Positions 34,101 to 40,951 of a stretch of 40,951 bases of DNA are shown here, one piece after another. Under the pieces are notes generated by a model. The model did not search any database, was not told where the DNA came from, and saw only the letters and a list, made by a program, of their open reading frames with translations. The DNA lies in the NCBI GenBank assembly GCA_020854255.1, contig JADZFV010000311.1, forward strand, positions 1 to 40,951, written 5' to 3'. This stretch comes from Candidatus Melainabacteria bacterium (lineage in GTDB: Bacteria; Cyanobacteriota; Vampirovibrionia; Obscuribacterales; Obscuribacteraceae). The position numbers and the translations under genes are program-made. Numbering within the stretch: the first letter of the stretch is position 1; each line of letters starts with the position of its first letter.

Positions 34101-34520
34101 ATGTTAGAGCATCAAAACGAAAATTCGTCCTGGAATTTCAACCTGCAATCTTCTGACTTTAGTAACAACGCTGTCTACACTGAGATGCAAGGATTCATGA
34201 GCGATCCGTGCGTGTGGGATTTGGTCCGGCGCTCGCTTGATGTCGGTCAAAATCAGAGCATGAACGGTTTTCCGTCATCAGAGTTTCTTTTAGGCGATCT
34301 GTCAGACTCGACACACGGCATGCAAGTGGAGCACTGCAATCACTCAGACCATAAAGACAATTTCCTAGAGACCGCCATTAAGGCGCCTGTGCTTCTTTTG
34401 GATACATGGAAGGAAATATCCGGAATCAAGATGGCTGAGCAAATGGTTTTGTCCGTGCTGCAGAATCCTGAAGCAATGAAGCTTGCCGTGATGGCGGTTC
34501 AAACCGGAATGTTCGTCTGA
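34101..34520 (+). CDS. Hypothetical protein controlled by the Pho-box-like promoter
   Basis: The 139-residue product starts at ATG 34101 with GAGG (34089-34092) eight bases upstream. It has a polar Asn/Ser-rich N-terminus (NENSSWNFNLQSSDFSNN), a middle with scattered Asp, His and Ser, and a more hydrophobic C-terminal half (ETAIKAPVLLLDTWKEISG, MAEQMVLSVLQNPEAMKLAVMAVQ) that is predicted helical. No signal peptide, membrane span or known motif. A repeat-activated promoter lies just upstream, so it is likely induced under the signal sensed by an OmpR/PhoB-type regulator. The gene is followed by a tandem-repeat array and the convergent histidine kinase gene. Function unknown. Confidence 0.7.
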   Translation: MLEHQNENSSWNFNLQSSDFSNNAVYTEMQGFMSDPCVWDLVRRSLDVGQNQSMNGFPSSEFLLGDLSDSTHGMQVEHCNHSDHKDNFLETAIKAPVLLLDTWKEISGIKMAEQMVLSVLQNPEAMKLAVMAVQTGMFV

Positions 34521-34537
34521 AGTGATATCAGTTGCTC

Positions 34538-34649
34538 AGATCAGTGCGCTCAGAAATCACCGGTTTGAGAAATCACTGGTCTGGCAAATCACTGGTTTCG
34601 GAAATCACTCCTTGCAGAATTCACCCCTCTCAGCAATTACCGGTCGCTT
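34538..34649. repeat. Seven-copy 16-bp tandem repeat overlapping a gene end
   Basis: Seven consecutive 16-base units run from 34538 to 34649. Units 2-4 are closest (AAATCACCGGTTTGAG, AAATCACTGGTCTGGC, AAATCACTGGTTTCGG), and the flanking ones are more diverged (AGATCAGTGCGCTCAG, AAATCACTCCTTGCAG, AATTCACCCCTCTCAG, CAATTACCGGTCGCTT). The last unit lies inside the final codons of the histidine kinase gene, and the stop at 34630 falls in unit 6. There are no spacers, so it is not a CRISPR array. Confidence 0.85.
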
Positions 34650-36111
34650 CTGCGGTTTCGTTTAGCGGGAGGCGCAACCAAAAGGTAGTCCCTTCCCCTT
34701 CCACGCTGTGAAATCCTATCGTGCCGCCGTGCGCTTCCACAATCGATCTGGAAATGGTCAGCCCCAGTCCGCTGCCTTTTCCTGCCTTTCCATCCTCCTT
34801 GCTTGTTTGTTTCCAACGCTCGAAAATACTGTCCTTCTTTGCCGCAGGAATGCCGCGACCGTGATCTTTAACCGATACTTCAGCCACGGATTTGAGCACT
34901 TTGACGGCAACCTCGACAGTACTGTCTTTATTGGAGAATTTGACTGCATTGGAAAGCAAGTTTACCAAGACCTGCATCAATCGGCTTTCATCAGCCATCA
35001 CGCTTGCACTTTCAAGTTCAGTCTTTATTGTGATGTCCTTTGCCTCGCAAAGCGGCTTTATCGAATCAGTTGCCGACTCAACAAGGGGCGCTAGCTCGGT
35101 CTTGACTAGATCAAGCACCATTTGATTGGCTTCCATCTTCTCAATGTCCAGAAGATTGTTGATCAATTCGATCAAACGATCTGTTTCCCTTTCCGCCGTT
35201 TTGACTCTCTTGTATCCGATTTCCTTCAGATCACCATAGGCTCCGTCTCCGATCAGTTCGAGCGTGCATTGCACCGCTGTTAGTGGCGATCTCAAATCGT
35301 GACTGATCATAGCCACAAATTCTTGTTTGACGCGATTTGCTTCAGCCAATGCTTCCGCCATGCGGTGAAATACGGAGTCCAATTCAGAAATCTCATCGCG
35401 TCCCTGTACTCGTTTGTTGAGAGGCTTGTTGGCTGCCAGTCTTATCGTATTGTCGATAAGAATATTCAGCCTGCCTGAGATGCTTCTGTTGAATGAAACA
35501 GCCAGATAAAGGGCGATTGCCATGTTGAGGAAAACACCAAAGCTCAGCCAGAGAGCAATAGAATTGCTGGCACTGTCATTGGCTGCACGATCGGCCATTT
35601 CTCTGGTGCGGTAGCGTTTCAAAAGTTTGTCAAATTGTTTTTCGGCTACGAGACCCTGCCGATACAGTTGAGGGTAAAACACTATTTTGTTGTAAGTTCG
35701 CTCATCGCCACCTTTTCCACCAAACGAGCCTTTGCATTTTTCAAGAATATCAATTGCACTTGTAACAGACGCTTCCAGGGTGGCGACATCTTTCAAGTCG
35801 GCTGGTTGATCCTTGAGAAGATCCTTCAATTCTGCAAACTCGGGCGGCACCAGTTTGCGAAGATCCTCATATTGCTTGAGCAATCTCTCGTCGTCGGTGT
35901 CGGTATATAGAGCCAGGGTGCGAGCCGCAGTTTGCACTTGCCTGGAAAGAATTGAGATTGTTGTGACAACATTTCTGGCACGTCTTTCTTCCCAAATCTG
36001 GCTGCGAGTTTCCAGCAATAGTTTTGCTAAAACACCGATAAACAATAGCTCGACGATTAGCGGTACTATTACGAGAATGATTCCGAGGTGAGCTATTTTC
36101 AGGGGTCGCAT
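34630..36111 (-). CDS. Sensor histidine kinase
   Basis: The 493-residue kinase starts at ATG 36111, with GGAAAGACAGCG upstream; the frame is open to a TTG at 36183, which lacks a ribosome-binding site. It has one membrane span at about 10-32, a helical extracytoplasmic sensor of about 150 residues (35-185, CHASE3-like in helix content), a second span at about 186-207, HAMP at about 208-260, HisKA with the phospho-acceptor His271 in AMISHDLRSPLTAV, and a HATPase domain with N box NLLSNAVKF, G1 box KDHGRGIP and G2 box GSGLGLTISRSI. It autophosphorylates in response to an envelope signal. The divergent gene at 36252 encodes its likely partner regulator. The signal is unknown. Confidence 0.94.
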   Translation of the reverse strand: MRPLKIAHLGIILVIVPLIVELLFIGVLAKLLLETRSQIWEERRARNVVTTISILSRQVQTAARTLALYTDTDDERLLKQYEDLRKLVPPEFAELKDLLKDQPADLKDVATLEASVTSAIDILEKCKGSFGGKGGDERTYNKIVFYPQLYRQGLVAEKQFDKLLKRYRTREMADRAANDSASNSIALWLSFGVFLNMAIALYLAVSFNRSISGRLNILIDNTIRLAANKPLNKRVQGRDEISELDSVFHRMAEALAEANRVKQEFVAMISHDLRSPLTAVQCTLELIGDGAYGDLKEIGYKRVKTAERETDRLIELINNLLDIEKMEANQMVLDLVKTELAPLVESATDSIKPLCEAKDITIKTELESASVMADESRLMQVLVNLLSNAVKFSNKDSTVEVAVKVLKSVAEVSVKDHGRGIPAAKKDSIFERWKQTSKEDGKAGKGSGLGLTISRSIVEAHGGTIGFHSVEGEGTTFWLRLPLNETAEATGNC

Positions 36112-36178
36112 CGCTGTCTTTCCAAGGCGTCTGCACTGCTCTACCTGAGTTTTATGTTCCCAATCAGACAAAGTTTTA

Positions 36179-36206
36179 GGCAAATGAGTATATATAATGC
36201 CATTTG
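36179..36206 (+). promoter_or_regulatory. Promoter region of the response regulator gene
   Basis: A perfect -10 hexamer TATAAT (36193-36198) lies 54 bases before the regulator's ATG, inside an inverted repeat CAAATG (36181-36186) and CATTTG (36201-36206). No good -35 is visible at 17 bases, which suits an activator-dependent promoter. The symmetric CAAATG arms could be an autoregulatory site, unproven. Confidence 0.45.
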
Positions 36207-36251
36207 TGGAAAGAGTAGTTTTATAGGTCTCAGGACGGAAGCTCAGTGGCG

Positions 36252-36923
36252 ATGGCCAAAATACTCATTGTTGAAGACGAAGCGGCACTTGTTGATTTGA
36301 TGCGCGATTCGCTTGCCGCTCAAGGCTTTTTGCTGGATCATGTGGATGACGGCAATAAAGCAATCGCTCAGTTGAAGTACAACCAGTACGATCTGATAAT
36401 TTTGGATTGGTCGCTTCCAGGGTCTGACGGTTTAACCATCCTGAAAGCTTATAGAGACAATGGGGGTCAGTCTCCTGTTCTGATGTTGACGGGCAAGAGG
36501 AAGCTGGAAGACAAAGAAACCGGGTTAGAATCCGGTGCTGATGATTATCTGACCAAGCCCTTTCATGTTCGAGAGTTGATTGCTCGCATAAAAGCGCTTT
36601 TGAGAAGGCGAGTAGTCTCCCCGGCTGGGAGTCTCACCGCCGGTGGTATCGAGCTGGACTCACCGGCTCGTCGAGTCTTTCGCGATGGCAAAGAGCTTTT
36701 GCTCCTTCCGAAGGAATTTGCGCTTCTGGAGTTTTTAATGAAACATCCATCCGAAGTCTTTAGTGCTGAGGCGCTCATACAGCGGGTGTGGCCTACCGAC
36801 TCGGAAGTCACGCCTGCAGCAATCAGAATTTATGTGACCAGGTTGCGTAAGAAAATCGACAAAGATGAATCGTCGTCATTAATTACCACCGTGCACGGTG
36901 TCGGGTACAGGCTCGACCCTTAA
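36252..36923 (+). CDS. OmpR/PhoB-family response regulator
   Basis: This 223-residue regulator has a receiver domain (1-115) and a winged-helix DNA-binding domain (125-222). The phosphoacceptor is D52 in LIILDWSLPGSDG; T80 (VLMLTGK) and K102 (YLTKPFHVREL) complete the switch set, with the acidic pair in IVEDE. The effector part matches OmpR/PhoB type: GGIELDSPARRVFRDG, LPKEFALLEFLMKHP, and VTPAAIRIYVTRLRKKID with VHGVGYRLDP. ATG 36252 gives the standard N-terminus MAKILIVEDE; GTG 36246 is possible. It is divergent from the kinase gene by 140 bases. OmpR/PhoB proteins bind tandem direct repeats of about 10-11 bp spacing, as seen at 33985. Confidence 0.95.
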   Translation: MAKILIVEDEAALVDLMRDSLAAQGFLLDHVDDGNKAIAQLKYNQYDLIILDWSLPGSDGLTILKAYRDNGGQSPVLMLTGKRKLEDKETGLESGADDYLTKPFHVRELIARIKALLRRRVVSPAGSLTAGGIELDSPARRVFRDGKELLLLPKEFALLEFLMKHPSEVFSAEALIQRVWPTDSEVTPAAIRIYVTRLRKKIDKDESSSLITTVHGVGYRLDP

Positions 36924-36994
36924 TCAACTGCCTTTTCAGAGTTCCAATCTGTTCCATTTCGTCAGTTGCCGCAAAGGCGGGAACCTGGCTGACT

Positions 36995-37870
36995 TCAAGA
37001 AGACTTTGTAACTGCCATTGTTTTCTTAAATAGGTAGGGCGTTTTCAGGCGTCCGCAGAATGCTTCAAAGGCTGCACCGGGGCCCGTCCATCTCAATTCT
37101 TCTACATTGGTAAAGACGGGAGCGTCAGTGCGCAATGTAGCCAGTTTGCGATAGAGCAGAACATCGTCCCAGGCTTTGAATAGCGCCTCGGCCAGTTTGG
37201 CACTGCCGCGAATCGAAGCAGCCCACTCTTTTGGATCTCTTGGAATGTCTTCCAGATGTGGGTAGACGGAGAGTACAGACGAAGCACCTTTGGCGCCCCA
37301 TCCCGGCAAACCCGGATAACCATCGGAAGTGTCACCGACTAAAGCTAGATAATCCGGTATCGATACCGGTTTGACACCATATTTGGTGAAGATACCTTCC
37401 GCATTTCTGATTTCATTTTTTCTGCGATCGAGTTGAACTATTTTGTCCGAAACCACACATTGGCTTAAGTCTTTGTCCGGTGTACAGATAATGACTTTGT
37501 CTACGCTCGTGTCATTTGCTGCCAATACTGCTGCTGCTGCCAGTGCATCATCTGCTTCAAATTCAATCATCGGCCAGACGACCACACCCATGGCCTGCAA
37601 CCCTTCTTCAAGTAAATTGAACTGCGACATCAAATCTGCAGGAACACCCTCTCCGGTCTTGTAGTTTGCATATAAGTCATTGCGAAAAGACTCGACAACA
37701 TGATCGGTGGCAACTCCCAGGTGAGTAGTGCCTTTTTCCAGAAGTGAAAGAACTGAAGCGAGAACACCTCTTACGGCAGCTATTTCATTGCCGTCCGCGT
37801 CGGTGGTTTTGGGAACCGCGAAGTAGTGCCGAAAAAGTTCGTATGTGCCATCGATTAGATAAACATCCAT
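36995..37870 (-). CDS. 5'-3' exonuclease (Pol I N-terminal/FEN type), stand-alone
   Basis: The 291-residue protein is a flap-endonuclease-like nuclease homologous to the N-terminal domain of DNA polymerase I. ATG 37870 is chosen for its GAGGAATATCG ribosome-binding site and normal family start MDVYLIDGTYELFRHYF; the frame extends to 37954 but adds only a poor extension. The metal-binding acids are present in order: D7, the EFEADDALAAAA motif, CTPDKDLSQ, and LVGDTSDGYPGLPGWGAKGA, which contains the helix-hairpin-helix. It removes RNA primers or flaps from DNA. It stands alone here, without a polymerase domain; bacteria with such a gene may also have a full Pol I elsewhere. Confidence 0.94.
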   Translation of the reverse strand: MDVYLIDGTYELFRHYFAVPKTTDADGNEIAAVRGVLASVLSLLEKGTTHLGVATDHVVESFRNDLYANYKTGEGVPADLMSQFNLLEEGLQAMGVVVWPMIEFEADDALAAAAVLAANDTSVDKVIICTPDKDLSQCVVSDKIVQLDRRKNEIRNAEGIFTKYGVKPVSIPDYLALVGDTSDGYPGLPGWGAKGASSVLSVYPHLEDIPRDPKEWAASIRGSAKLAEALFKAWDDVLLYRKLATLRTDAPVFTNVEELRWTGPGAAFEAFCGRLKTPYLFKKTMAVTKSS

Positions 37871-38086
37871 CGATATTCCTCTTTGATCCGGGGGTGCCTC
37901 AAACAGTCTAAAAAGGTGCCTGTCTTTAGACGTGGATTGCCAAAGATACCACATAAAGGCTTATAAAGAGATGCTTTTGTTGACAACGTCATCCATTGAA
38001 TTTGATGCTTATTAGCTTGTACTATTTGCGATTCACTTGCCATCGCTTCATTAAAAGCCGGTTTGGGTCACAACAGGCGTCTCATT

Positions 38087-38582
38087 ATGAGTTCACTAAT
38101 TGATTGTCTATTGATAGTTGGTTGCACAACAATCTTTTCGATTGTCGGGTTATTTATCGTTCGCAAAAGATTTACCCGAGAGCAGTTGGAATCCTGTCAT
38201 GAAGTTGGTGGCTTTCTTCTCTCGGTTGTTGGCACGCTCTATGCGATCTTGGTCGGACTGATTGTCGTTAATTCTCAAGGCAAGGTCGACGCCGCCAGCC
38301 AGATGGCGGTGTCCGAAGCAAATATGCTTTCCAATATTTATCACCTGTCCAATACCTTCAAATAGCCGGCGCGAACCAGCATCCACAAGCATATTTATGA
38401 CTATGCTACAGCAGTCGTGGACCAGGATTGGTCGCGCGTTGAAGAAGGTCTGGAGAAAGAAGCAACTATACCCGCGTATCAAGGTCTCTGGAGAGAAGTC
38501 GCATCGTATGTGCCGCATGAAGACAATCAGTCGCAGTGCTATTTGACGATGCTGGGGAATATTCAACAACTTTCCGAAGCGC
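38087..38582 (+). pseudogene. Truncated DUF4239 (bestrophin-like) gene with internal stop
   Basis: ATG 38087 begins a membrane protein with two spans (DCLLIVGCTTIFSIVGLFIV and GGFLLSVVGTLYAILVGLIVV) and the family pattern SCHEVGGFLLSVVGTLYAI, SEANMLSNIYHLSN. The frame stops at TAG 38363, but the same frame goes on with matching sequence: PARTSIHKHIYDYATAVV, DWSRVEEGLEKEA, YQGLWREVASYVP, LTMLGNIQQLSEAR. A CAG to TAG change would explain it. Homology ends near 38580, where an unrelated beta-lactamase-type fragment begins in another frame, so the C-terminal spans of the family (usually about 250 residues) are lost. The whole is probably dead. Confidence 0.7.
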
Positions 38583-38807
38583 GCTGTTTCTCAGCCAGGT
38601 GCGGCTTTTCTGTATTTGAATTTCAGCTACAGACTGCTCGGTTCTGTGATTGAGAAGGTTACCGGACAGCCTTATCTGCAGTATGTCGAGTCGATGCGCA
38701 AACCGCAGGTTTATCAAATCGCAAAAATGGCAGCGGCAATGGCGTTTGGAAACAGCAATTAGCCGGCTGTCGAGGAAGAAGAGCACGTGGGCGCGGCTGC
38801 TGATTAA
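38583..38807 (+). pseudogene. Fragment of a beta-lactamase-family serine hydrolase gene
   Basis: Read from about 38586, the frame gives SQPGAAFLYLNFSYRLLGSV and IEKVTGQPYLQYVE, the conserved segment around the YxN motif of class C beta-lactamase-like enzymes (here Tyr-Leu-Asn) and the IIEKVTGQPY helix. The N-terminal SxxK region and the C-terminal third are absent. After QYVE the sequence no longer matches. TAG at 38760 ends the frame, but the same frame continues with PAVEEEEHVGAAAD to TAA 38805. It joins the DUF4239 remnant directly, so it is a fused relic produced by deletion or recombination. Confidence 0.6.
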
Positions 38808-38812
38808 ACGAG

Positions 38813-39274
38813 TCAGTACTTTTTTTCTTCTCTGCAGATGTGAAAAAAACCGCGCGTAAACGGTTCGAACTTCTGGCTGTCGTCCAATGGAACATCCAGA
38901 TATGCCACCAGTTTTTTCAACGCATCTTTGTCATCATGCGTGCAGAGATTGATTCCATTGTGAACAACGAAGCCTTCAAATTCGCAAACGCCACCAAAAC
39001 AATCCGCTTCGATGTAAACAAAAATTGTGGAAGGAAAACTCTCACTCCAAGACAAGAGGTCGTCTTTCATTGACTGAGCGATTTTCTCGTGCTCTTCTTG
39101 CTGTGCCGCATTGAAAACAAGGGGGTAGCAGCGGTCCGCGCCCGGGTCTGCAAATGCCACTCCTGAAAACGGCTTGTCAACAGTGCGAGCCAGGCATCCC
39201 TTCCATTTTCGGCGCGCCGCATCAATAATCGACTGGTCGCCCTTTGCAAAGATTGCGGTGCAGTTGTAAGTCAT
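38813..39274 (-). CDS. Hypothetical cysteine-rich protein
   Basis: The 153-residue product is read from ATG 39274; the frame is open to TTG 39298. It contains six or seven cysteines, and segments such as GCLARTVDKPFSGVAFADPG, CYPLVFNAAQQEEHEKIAQ, STIFVYIEADCFGGVCEFEG and FVVHNGINLCTHDDKDALK suggest an alpha/beta globular protein. No signal peptide is present. No strong ribosome-binding site is seen before the ATG. The gene runs convergently toward the pseudogene relic. No family recognised; function unknown. Confidence 0.65.
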   Translation of the reverse strand: MTYNCTAIFAKGDQSIIDAARRKWKGCLARTVDKPFSGVAFADPGADRCYPLVFNAAQQEEHEKIAQSMKDDLLSWSESFPSTIFVYIEADCFGGVCEFEGFVVHNGINLCTHDDKDALKKLVAYLDVPLDDSQKFEPFTRGFFHICREEKKY

Positions 39275-39298
39275 GCAGACATTATTGCAGATGGTCAA

Positions 39299-39320
39299 AC
39301 CCCGGCATTAATGCCGGGGT
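39299..39320. repeat. Perfect 22-bp palindrome between divergent genes
   Basis: Two 10-base arms, ACCCCGGCAT and ATGCCGGGGT, flank a central TA, so all 22 bases are self-complementary. It lies between the start of the minus-strand hypothetical gene (39274) and the plus-strand hydrolase gene (39421). There is no T-tract, and the lack of an RNA loop argues for a protein-binding site or DNA cruciform rather than a terminator. Confidence 0.8.
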
Positions 39321-39420
39321 CTCCCTGTGAGGATGATCCCACGGTACTCTGTCTGGTCAGTTCTTGAGAAGAGCTGGAAAATCTTTCGCGCCTTTTGAAT
39401 GTCTGGTATCATGCGCCCTA

Positions 39421-40266
39421 ATGAGCAATTCCATTGAAACTGTCCAAATAGAAGAGCAAAAGACGGGAAGCGGCATTTTCTGTCGCAAGACTTTCACTTC
39501 CACATCCAATGATTTTCTTGTGATGGTGATGGGCTATGGCGGTAGTCTGCGCATTTGGCCAACGACGTTTGTCAGTGCGCTGGCAAGAACATTCAACGTA
39601 ATTACTTACGACAACCGCGGCACCGGATTAAGCATCATACCGCCTGACCCGGAAGATTACACAATAAAGGCGATGTCCGAAGACCTTTTCGACGTGCTTG
39701 AGACGCTCGACATTCAATCTCATCATCTGCTCGGTTACAGTATGGGCGGCTGCACGGCTTTGCAATATGCTCACGACCACGCAGAACATGTGAAGAGCCT
39801 TTTCCTCATGTCTTGCACCGCCGGAGGTGCTCTGTTCGTAAAGCCGGACAAAGAAGTTTCAAATGCTCTGGCAAATCCTCAAGGCAAAACTCTCTGGGAC
39901 ATCTATATGTCGACTTTCAGTCTGATGTATTCGCCGGAAGTTTTGCAACGATGCATGCCGACGATCAAACAGATTTACGAGATTTCCAAAGAGTGCCCGA
40001 CACGTCCGCTTGCGCTAGCCGGTCATTCTCATGCTTTCAAAGGTTTTGACGGCACAAGTTATCTGGCCGGATTGAAGATCCCCACAACGATACTGGCTGG
40101 GAAAAACGATCGTTTGATGCCGGTTAAAAACTCTGAAAACCTTGCTAAGAATCTGTGCAATTCCAACTTGATTCTCTTTGACGATTGCGAACACGGTCCG
40201 CACATCCAGAACGAAGATCAAGTAGTGGAACTGATAGTTTCTGCAAGGAAGAATGCCGCTAAATGA
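39421..40266 (+). CDS. Alpha/beta hydrolase
   Basis: The 281-residue protein has a standard alpha/beta-hydrolase fold. The nucleophile elbow is LLGYSMGGC with Ser107; the oxyanion part is VMGYGGS (residues 36-42) and the fold mark YDNRGTGLS follows at about 63. The acid is probably D230 in AGKNDRLMP and the catalytic His is H258 in DDCEHGPHI. Start ATG 39421 gives MSNSIETVQI; TTG 39364 lies in frame but adds 19 unconserved residues. No signal peptide: cytosolic. The substrate is unknown, with 3-oxoadipate lactonase-like and esterase enzymes among the nearest known kinds. Confidence 0.92.
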   Translation: MSNSIETVQIEEQKTGSGIFCRKTFTSTSNDFLVMVMGYGGSLRIWPTTFVSALARTFNVITYDNRGTGLSIIPPDPEDYTIKAMSEDLFDVLETLDIQSHHLLGYSMGGCTALQYAHDHAEHVKSLFLMSCTAGGALFVKPDKEVSNALANPQGKTLWDIYMSTFSLMYSPEVLQRCMPTIKQIYEISKECPTRPLALAGHSHAFKGFDGTSYLAGLKIPTTILAGKNDRLMPVKNSENLAKNLCNSNLILFDDCEHGPHIQNEDQVVELIVSARKNAAK

Positions 40267-40323
40267 AATTTCCGACCAGGTGGTGCTCAATACCGTTGAT
40301 CATTGAATGCCAGGCATGGGAAG

Positions 40324-40408
40324 GATCTTTCGGATCTAGCGCATCTTTTCGATCTTTTGGATCTTTTGGGGTTATTTGAGTTTTTTGGAGTTATTTGAGT
40401 TTTTGGTT
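40324..40408. repeat. Two adjacent tandem arrays, 9-bp and 19-bp
   Basis: Five copies of a 9-base unit start at 40324, 40333, 40342, 40351 and 40360 (GATCTTTCG, GATCTAGCG, CATCTTTTC, GATCTTTTG, GATCTTTTG). They are followed by two copies of a 19-base unit beginning GTTATTTGAGTTTTTTGG (the motif TTATTTGAG at 40372 and 40391). The T-rich plus strand lies between the stops of the hydrolase gene and the convergent glpT gene, so it may also work as a terminator region. Confidence 0.8.
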
Positions 40409-40424
40409 TCATCGAATCAGTTGA

Positions 40425-40951
40425 TTAATTTGAATGTGTCGATTCCTTTCTTCTGTCATGGACGTTCCAGGTCAGAGCGAGCAAACCGATCGAAAGAACA
40501 GCTGCGGCGATAATTAACATGAATCCCATGTTCCAGCCGAAGTGCTGGACAATGTTTCCTATGCCGATCTCCGCAGCTGTGGCGCCTAGATAACCAAATA
40601 GACCCGTCAGCCCCGCAGCCGTGCCTACGGCTTTCTTAGGCACCAGGTCCAGAGCGGCGACACCGATCAGCATCACCGGACCATAAATGAGAAACCCAAT
40701 TGCCACAAGTGCAATGGAGTCCACCATGAAATTTCCTTTTGGGTTTAGCCAGTACAACAGAATCGCCCCTGTGATAAGGCTCATGGAATACACCATCACC
40801 GGCGACCTTCGTCCGTGGAACAATTTATCGCTTGCCCAGCCGGAAAATAGCATTCCCGGAATTCCGGCAAGCTCGTACAAACTTGATTGCCATGCTGAAT
40901 CAGTAATGCTGTAGCCCTTCACCTCGGTGAGATATGTTGGTGCCCAATTCA
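40425..40951 (-). CDS. glpT: Glycerol-3-phosphate transporter GlpT, 3' part
   Basis: The C-terminal 174 or so residues of a major facilitator of the organophosphate:phosphate antiporter family; the frame is open through the window end (NWAPTYLTEVKGYS), so the start lies outside. Family signatures match GlpT well: YELAGIPGMLFSGWASDKLF, YWLNPKGN, IALVAIGFLIYGPVMLIG, LDLVPKKAVGTAAGLTGLFG and FGWNMGFML. UhpT would differ in the AGIPG and LVPKKA regions. The protein imports glycerol 3-phosphate in exchange for phosphate in the inner membrane. The stop is TAA 40425. Regulation cannot be seen, since the promoter is outside the window. Confidence 0.94.
   Translation of the reverse strand, partial: NWAPTYLTEVKGYSITDSAWQSSLYELAGIPGMLFSGWASDKLFHGRRSPVMVYSMSLITGAILLYWLNPKGNFMVDSIALVAIGFLIYGPVMLIGVAALDLVPKKAVGTAAGLTGLFGYLGATAAEIGIGNIVQHFGWNMGFMLIIAAAVLSIGLLALTWNVHDRRKESTHSN

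Noticed and set aside
34538-34649. CRISPR-like repeats
   Set aside because: The units are contiguous without spacers, are only 16 bases long, diverge at both ends, and no cas gene is present.
37980-37985. Perfect TTGACA -35 hexamer before the DUF4239 relic
   Set aside because: No -10-like sequence occurs at 16-18 bases; the nearest, TTATTA, is 23 bases away.

Overview
The window looks like chromosomal DNA of a free-living, Gram-negative-type bacterium with a large genome. Base composition looks balanced, the genes carry clear Shine-Dalgarno sequences, and many products are large multidomain TPR, WD40 or low-complexity proteins. The mix (TPR-caspase, TPR-TonB, calpain-like and S53 proteins, an AlaR/AlaT-like pair, GlpT) fits a non-photosynthetic cyanobacterial relative of the Melainabacteria/Obscuribacterales type. 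That placement is inferred from gene content only; no rRNA, tRNA or phylogenetic marker was seen. There is no prophage, insertion sequence or CRISPR array.

Layout. 1-5.8 kb: the end of a TPR protein, a small secreted basic protein made of 11-residue repeats, a YaiI-type protein, a zinc-finger/repeat/membrane protein, a CurA-type reductase, a 33-residue lysine-rich microprotein with its own terminator, and a HAD-fold protein lacking its nucleophile. 5.9-10.4 kb: a two-gene unit (Asn-rich protein and LysM protein), an OPT transporter, and a convergent hypothetical gene. 10.9-17.6 kb: housekeeping genes, namely phosphoglucomutase, glutathione peroxidase, an Lrp-type regulator with its aminotransferase, DUF488, a secreted coiled-coil protein and the tRNA hydroxylase TrhO. 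17.9-25.2 kb: envelope repeat proteins, namely a TPR/WD40 protein with a membrane partner, a secreted TPR-caspase and a TPR-TonB_C-TPR protein. 25.3-33.8 kb: a decayed small secreted gene, a hypothetical gene, an EF-hand pseudo-calpain, a GH73-like muralytic protein, a histidine phosphatase and an 840-residue S53 protease. 33.8-37.9 kb: a promoter with four 11-bp-spaced repeats of Pho-box architecture, the small gene it should control, a divergent histidine kinase/PhoB-type regulator pair, and a 5'-3' exonuclease. 38-41 kb: a chimeric pseudogene (DUF4239 joined to a beta-lactamase-family fragment), a hypothetical gene, an alpha/beta hydrolase, and the 3' part of glpT.

The most interesting regulatory signal is the array at 33985-34024. 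It has Pho-box geometry, is placed correctly relative to a -10 box, and lies within about 2 kb of an OmpR/PhoB-family two-component pair. With glpT at the window end this hints at phosphate or envelope sensing, but the regulator-site link is inference. Other points of interest are two proteins with recognisable folds that lack catalytic residues (HAD and calpain), three separate short tandem-repeat arrays, an octapeptide shared by two unrelated proteins, and small secreted repeat proteins of unknown function.
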